Source of the DNA: Bacteroidales bacterium
Lineage (GTDB): Bacteria; Bacteroidota; Bacteroidia; Bacteroidales; B18-G4
Length of the DNA: 64,000 nt
Assembly: GCA_018401355.1 (NCBI GenBank)
Contig: JAGYLD010000001.1
Location: 51,606 to 115,605, forward strand
Direction: 5' to 3'
Shown here piece by piece: positions 59,242-64,000 of this stretch (its first letter is position 1; the number at the start of each line of letters is the position of its first letter). A program made the position numbers and the translations under genes. Below the pieces are notes generated by a model. The model was not told the DNA's origin. It saw nothing but the letters and a program-made list of their open reading frames with translations, and did no database searches.

Positions 59242-61656
59242 TTAAAAGGTTGCTTTTAGTGTTAAGATAAAATTCCTCCCCGGAGCAACAATTCCTGAGC
59301 TATATGGACGATATCGCTGGTCGGTCAGGTTTTCTATCCCTGTAAAAATGGAAAAGCTTTCATTCACCTGGTAACCTGCTTTCAGATTCAGGGTGTACCA
59401 GGAAGGTGAATAAGGATTGCCATTTATATCAGTGGCATAGATGTATTCTTTTCCCCTTTCTTCTATAGGAAGATCCTCATAACTCACCTGACCATTGTAA
59501 ATGGCATAAAAGTCCATGGTCAGTTTACTGTATGTGTACGTGAAGTGCGTAATACCAAACCAAGGTGCTGCATGCCGCATCGGGCTTGTTGTTCCATCAT
59601 CAAGCTCTTCATCTCCTTTTTGATAGCTAAACTGCGAAGAGATACCAATTCCAGCCGGAAGGCTGAGTTCCATCCCAGCCTGGATCCCGTAAACAGTTGC
59701 CTGCGCAGCATTCTGTATTGCCTGAACCCTGCTCATTTCTCCATCATACATGATACTGTCAAGACCATTCAGGGTGAAATCCCTTCGTACCATCGCATTA
59801 TCAAGCAACGTATAATATCCCGTAACATCAATTTTTAGAAAGTCATCAAAAACCTTTGAAATGCCCAACTCCATGTTCCATGCATATTCTGCTTTCAGGT
59901 AAGGATTGGGTACAACAACCGCCCCAGGCTCTGAATCAAAAACTTTGCCTAAATCATCAATATTGGGAGCCCGGAAACCTGAGGAAGCATTCGCAATGAT
60001 AACCCAGTCTTTCGCAGGGTAATATATTATTCCGAGGTTGCCCGTCAGTGCCCCATCATTGATATCCACTTCAGAAAAGGGCAATGGATAAAATTGCAGA
60101 TTGTCAGAGAAATCAGCTTTCAACATAAACTGATTATAACGGAGGCCGGCTTGCACCAGAAATTGTTCGTTGAATCTGTATTTATAGCTCAGGTAGGCTG
60201 CATAGGACGACCAGGTGGATTGTGGATACCGGGATGGCCCAATGCTTTTTATCCCTGTGATAATGTCTTCATCAATACCCGTTGAATTGACGTCATTCAT
60301 TACGGCCTCAATACCATAGTAAAATGCATGCTTTCCCACCACTGTCTTGCTAAAATCAAGGTTTGCCGAATAAGCATAGACTTCCTCCAGCCTGTTATAC
60401 CTTGTATCTTTCTGAAAATCCCGGTCTATCCTGCTTTCTTCGAAATATTGCTGGGCGATTCGAATGGTCATTTGATCATAAATTTTGTTATAAGCATTAT
60501 TGATCGCTGTCATGTTGTTCATCATCCATACCTGAGGACCATAATACCACTCAGCACTACGGGGCAATTCCTTCTTTGCCCTGATCAACCTGTCGTAACG
60601 GGGATAATTTGTTGTGGCAGAATAATGAAATCCATATATAAACTCCCAGTTTTCATTGGGTTTGTATGCAAGTTTTTGCATAAGGTTGGCCTGAGAATAT
60701 CCAGTTGGCTTCTGTAACTCCGGATCGTTATTCTGAACAACAACATCCATGCTGTCCTGCCTCTGCACAAACCAGGGTCTGAGGTACTCATTGGGCCCAT
60801 ATGTACCCATGCGCAGATCACCAAAACGGCTGTGGGAAAAACTGCTGACCGAAGCCCATTTTTTCCAACCTACTTTAATATCAAAATGTCCAGTCATCTC
60901 ATTGTTGGCAGAAGAATACCTGGCCAGAGCATGTCCGGATACCAGGGGCTTATCTGTCAAAGAATACTCCGGAGCCAGGGTCTTAAACGACATAACCCCG
61001 CCAATGGCATCGCTCCCATAGATCAAAGAGGCCGGACCGAAAATCACCTCAGCATTTTCCATGGCAAAGGGATCGAGGGAAATGACGTTTTGCAGGTTCC
61101 CGCTCCGGAAAATAGCTGTATTCATGCGAACACCATCTACAGTATAAAGCAGCCTGTTGGTAGCAAAGCCGCGTATCATCGGACTTCCTCCCCCCTGCTG
61201 GCTCTTCTGGATGAATACTTCTCCGGAACCACCCAGGAGATCTGCTGCCGTCTGAGGGTTTTGCAAAGCGATCTCCCTGGCTGAGATACTCAGGATCTTT
61301 GCAGGAACTTCCCGCTCATCCTGGTCGGTACGCGTAGCGGAAACAATAAACTGATCCAGGGAAATGACCGTCGGTTTCAGGATAAGAAGAAACTGAACCT
61401 TTTTAAGATCATCATAGCTTTTTGTCTCAGATTTGTAGCCAATGAGCCTGATATCAATACTCTTAGACCCTTTTAACCGGGATATATCCGCCTGCCCTTT
61501 CGCATTTGTCACCGTATAATAACGCGGTTTATCGCTCGACAATGTGACCGTTTCCAAAGGAGCTCCGGATTCGCTGTCGAGAACCGTTATTACCTGAGAA
61601 AAACCGGAGAGAGAAAGGAAAATTAAAGTAATTATCAATAACAAATATTTATTCAT
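59242..61656 (-). CDS. TonB-dependent receptor with carboxypeptidase-like N-terminal domain
   Basis: Signal MNKYLLLIITLIFLSLSGFSQ, plug SQQGGGSPMIRGFATNRLLYTVDGVRMNTAIFRSGNLQNVISLDPFAMENAEVIFGPASLIYGSDAIGGVM, C-terminal ...LTLKATF. Confidence 0.95.
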   Translation of the reverse strand: MNKYLLLIITLIFLSLSGFSQVITVLDSESGAPLETVTLSSDKPRYYTVTNAKGQADISRLKGSKSIDIRLIGYKSETKSYDDLKKVQFLLILKPTVISLDQFIVSATRTDQDEREVPAKILSISAREIALQNPQTAADLLGGSGEVFIQKSQQGGGSPMIRGFATNRLLYTVDGVRMNTAIFRSGNLQNVISLDPFAMENAEVIFGPASLIYGSDAIGGVMSFKTLAPEYSLTDKPLVSGHALARYSSANNEMTGHFDIKVGWKKWASVSSFSHSRFGDLRMGTYGPNEYLRPWFVQRQDSMDVVVQNNDPELQKPTGYSQANLMQKLAYKPNENWEFIYGFHYSATTNYPRYDRLIRAKKELPRSAEWYYGPQVWMMNNMTAINNAYNKIYDQMTIRIAQQYFEESRIDRDFQKDTRYNRLEEVYAYSANLDFSKTVVGKHAFYYGIEAVMNDVNSTGIDEDIITGIKSIGPSRYPQSTWSSYAAYLSYKYRFNEQFLVQAGLRYNQFMLKADFSDNLQFYPLPFSEVDINDGALTGNLGIIYYPAKDWVIIANASSGFRAPNIDDLGKVFDSEPGAVVVPNPYLKAEYAWNMELGISKVFDDFLKIDVTGYYTLLDNAMVRRDFTLNGLDSIMYDGEMSRVQAIQNAAQATVYGIQAGMELSLPAGIGISSQFSYQKGDEELDDGTTSPMRHAAPWFGITHFTYTYSKLTMDFYAIYNGQVSYEDLPIEERGKEYIYATDINGNPYSPSWYTLNLKAGYQVNESFSIFTGIENLTDQRYRPYSSGIVAPGRNFILTLKATF

Positions 61657-61682
61657 CTTTTTTGTGGATTCAAGTATTATAT

Positions 61683-61745
61683 TTCGTGTCACGAAGGATG
61701 CACGAATTCGAAGAAAGAATCTGCGGGTAACATCGTGAATTCGTG
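61683..61745. repeat. Cluster of CGTGAATTCGTG-like palindromic motifs
   Basis: TTCGTG-T-CACGAA (61683-61695), CACGAATTCG (61701-61710), CGTGAATTCGTG (61734-61745). Confidence 0.5.
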
Positions 61746-61835
61746 AAACCATAAAAAAATTCCTATTGACTACATCACATCAATAGCACCAATGCCCCCA
61801 TCAATTTATGACAGGACAACAGAAAAACAAAAAAC

Positions 61836-62369
61836 TTAACAAAAATATTTCGGAGGAGGGGAAGCAGGGGGCATAGAAACAGAGGTATAAAATGAAATTA
61901 CCTGAGCATTATGAACTAATCTTGCATTAAACAATCCACCCCATTCCAGCAAGCCACACTGTAAAAAATGAACCTTCAAAAAATCCACCAGGCGCTTACT
62001 GCTTTCCTTTTTTTGCGAATCAGAACCCAGCGCCTTTGCAACCAGCTTATCCAGTCTCCGGTTCAGATTGGTTTCTTCATCGTCTGGCCAACACAAATAA
62101 TTTATCGAGTCTTCCAGGATGTCCGTTTCAACAACATCATACATCCTTCCGGTGAATTCAAATTCGTGATCATCTTTCCAGGAAAGCAGGGATGCGGCAT
62201 CCTGCAGACTGAACGACAGAACGACCAGCTTATCCCGGTCCATTCCTGCAAAGAGCATTGCCCTGACCTCCCTCCTGATGATCCCTCTCTCATAATGATA
62301 AGATAAATAAAGGATGCCCAGGGGAAATGTCATAATTATGAGCAACAATATTCCAAAAGTTCTTTTCAA
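61836..62369 (-). CDS. Small N-terminally anchored protein with proline-rich C-terminus upstream of a TonB receptor
   Basis: 177 aa, N-terminal TM (FGILLLIIMTFPLGILYL), ends SVSMPPASPPPKYFC. Same strand as and upstream of the TonB receptor. Confidence 0.75.
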   Translation of the reverse strand: MKRTFGILLLIIMTFPLGILYLSYHYERGIIRREVRAMLFAGMDRDKLVVLSFSLQDAASLLSWKDDHEFEFTGRMYDVVETDILEDSINYLCWPDDEETNLNRRLDKLVAKALGSDSQKKESSKRLVDFLKVHFLQCGLLEWGGLFNARLVHNAQVISFYTSVSMPPASPPPKYFC

Positions 62370-62543
62370 TGGCTTACCAGCTTCTGGCTATATCAAATAA
62401 CGAAATTAGTGAAAATTTTCTTAGCACCTTCTTTTCAGACAAGTATTATGATCCTCTCTATCATTAATAAAAGAGAAACACAAGCATACACTGAAAAAGG
62501 CCTCCATTTGATAATCAAACTTCTTATCTTTGCCAACCCAGTT

Positions 62544-63938
62544 ATGAAGAAAAATCCCGTGATCATAGAAAACCTCAGTATCCTCGATGCAGGATCAGAA
62601 GGAAAAGCTGTAGGCCGGACAGAAAACAAAGTGGTTTTTGTGCCATTTGCAGTTCCCGGTGACGTTTGTGATGTGCGCATCATCAAGAAGAGAAAAAACT
62701 ATCTCGAAGGAAGGATTGTCAATATCCATCAATATTCAGACAAGCGGACCGATCCCCTGTGCAAGCATTTTGGTGCATGTGGTGGCTGCAAGTGGCAAAA
62801 TATGGACTATCACCACCAGCTTTTTTTCAAGCAAAAGCAGGTGGAGGATAACCTCCGGAGGATCGGCCATCTTGAGCTGCCTGAGATCAACCCCATCCTG
62901 GCATCTGAAAACAAATACTATTACAGGAACAAGCTTGAGTTTACTTTTTCTAACAGGAAATGGTTCGTAGACAAAAGCGATCTTGATGCAAATCCAAACA
63001 AAAATGGACTCGGATTCCACCTTCCGGGAATGTTTGACAGGATCCTTGACCTTGATGAATGCCATCTCCAGGCAGAACCTTCAGACAAAATACGGCTCGC
63101 CGCCCGGGATTATGCCCTGAAAAAAGAATTAACATTCTACGATGTGAAAACATGGGAAGGATTCCTGCGAAACCTTGTCATAAGAAACTCAAGCACCGGT
63201 GACCTTATGGTCATCCTGGTGGTGAATAAAAACCGGCAGGAAGACATCCTGGATTTCCTGGAATATCTGAAGACCAGCTTCCCTGAAATCACCTCTTTGC
63301 ATTACGTTATTAATACCAAAAGAAATCCTGACCTTTCCGACCTTGACATCATCCATTTTGCAGGCGAACCATACATCACTGAAGACCTTGACGACCTGAA
63401 ATTCAGGATCGGCCCCAAATCATTTTTTCAGACAAACTCTACCCAGGCCTTGCAACTTTACAGGAAAGCACTTGATTTTGCAAAGCTTTCAGGTACTGAA
63501 GTTGTTTATGACCTCTATTGCGGAACAGGAACCATTTCCAGTTTTGTTGCCCGGAATGCGAAAATAGTCCATGGTATTGAATACGTGAAAGATGCCGTTG
63601 AGGATGCCCGCAAAAACAGCCGGTTGAACAAGATCAACAATACGCGCTTTTATTCCGGGGATATTGCAAAGAACCTGAATCCTGATTTCGTCAGGAAAAC
63701 AGGAAAACCGGATGTCATCATCACCGACCCGCCCCGGGCAGGAATGGTTGAAAAGGTCATACGGCAAATTCTAGATATTGAACCCGGTCGGATCGTCTAC
63801 ATCTCCTGCAACCCCGCCACCCAGGCCCGCGACCTCGCCATCCTGGCCGAAAAATACAAAATTACCGGCGTACAACCCGTGGACATGTTCCCGCATACGC
63901 AGCATGTGGAGAATGTGGTGGGGTTGGAGAAGAGGTAG
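62544..63938 (+). CDS. rlmD: 23S rRNA (uracil-C5)-methyltransferase, RlmD/RumA-like
   Basis: TRAM domain, CKHFGACGGCKWQNM (Fe-S cysteines), VYDLYCGTGTISSFVA, YISCNPATQARDLAIL. ATG at 62544 preferred over the upstream in-frame start. Confidence 0.94.
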   Translation: MKKNPVIIENLSILDAGSEGKAVGRTENKVVFVPFAVPGDVCDVRIIKKRKNYLEGRIVNIHQYSDKRTDPLCKHFGACGGCKWQNMDYHHQLFFKQKQVEDNLRRIGHLELPEINPILASENKYYYRNKLEFTFSNRKWFVDKSDLDANPNKNGLGFHLPGMFDRILDLDECHLQAEPSDKIRLAARDYALKKELTFYDVKTWEGFLRNLVIRNSSTGDLMVILVVNKNRQEDILDFLEYLKTSFPEITSLHYVINTKRNPDLSDLDIIHFAGEPYITEDLDDLKFRIGPKSFFQTNSTQALQLYRKALDFAKLSGTEVVYDLYCGTGTISSFVARNAKIVHGIEYVKDAVEDARKNSRLNKINNTRFYSGDIAKNLNPDFVRKTGKPDVIITDPPRAGMVEKVIRQILDIEPGRIVYISCNPATQARDLAILAEKYKITGVQPVDMFPHTQHVENVVGLEKR

Positions 63939-63969
63939 TTTGCAGATAAAGATTTAGTTGTTTGAAATT

Positions 63970-64000
63970 GGACTCTAAGGGATTCTGGATTCTGGACTCT
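63970..64000. repeat. Short tandem GGAYTCT repeats at window edge
   Basis: GGACTCT-AAG-GGATTCT-GGATTCT-GGACTCT; may continue past the window. Confidence 0.6.

Noticed and set aside
1-64000. CRISPR arrays, toxin-antitoxin, restriction or phage-defence genes, transposases, tRNAs
   Set aside because: None recognised by reading; a tRNAscan/Infernal run and defence-system HMM search would be needed to exclude them formally.

Overview
The window is gene-dense Bacteroidetes chromosome, probably Bacteroidales-like. The basis is the PorQ-type protein, DUF3276, the THX-type ribosomal protein, TonB receptors and TAnnTTTG-like promoters. Most of it is housekeeping: recF/DUF721, ispH, aconitase, nusB, recQ, aag, hup, fmt, parAB-dapB-lepB, ftsK-lolA, topoisomerase IV B, nnrDE and an RlmD-like methyltransferase. 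There is also a short surface-polysaccharide segment at about 49.8-54.6 kb. I see no CRISPR array, rRNA, recognisable tRNA, prophage or transposase. The observations most worth a second look are these. (1) An overlapping gene pair at 29.8-32.5 kb resembles MurL plus MurD2, the alternative epimerase route to D-Glu in peptidoglycan. (2) A citrate lyase is arranged as a CitD-CitE fusion plus CitF, with no accessory genes nearby. (3) Three decayed genes: an NAD-dependent epimerase with internal deletions, a YqgE/AlgH gene with many frameshifts, and a DUF5011-like lipoprotein. (4) A ribosomal THX-type protein carries a K/E/P/A-rich tail of about 130 aa. (5) An Nramp-like transporter lacks the DPGN motif. 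(6) A GT2 is fused to a phosphoglycosyltransferase-like domain that lacks the catalytic core. (7) A three-gene vitamin module pairs a thiamine-binding-like protein, PnuC and a NadR-like kinase. (8) An AT-rich three-half-site element lies between an Rrf2 regulator and a Usp gene. All family calls come from reading the translated sequences; no searches were run.
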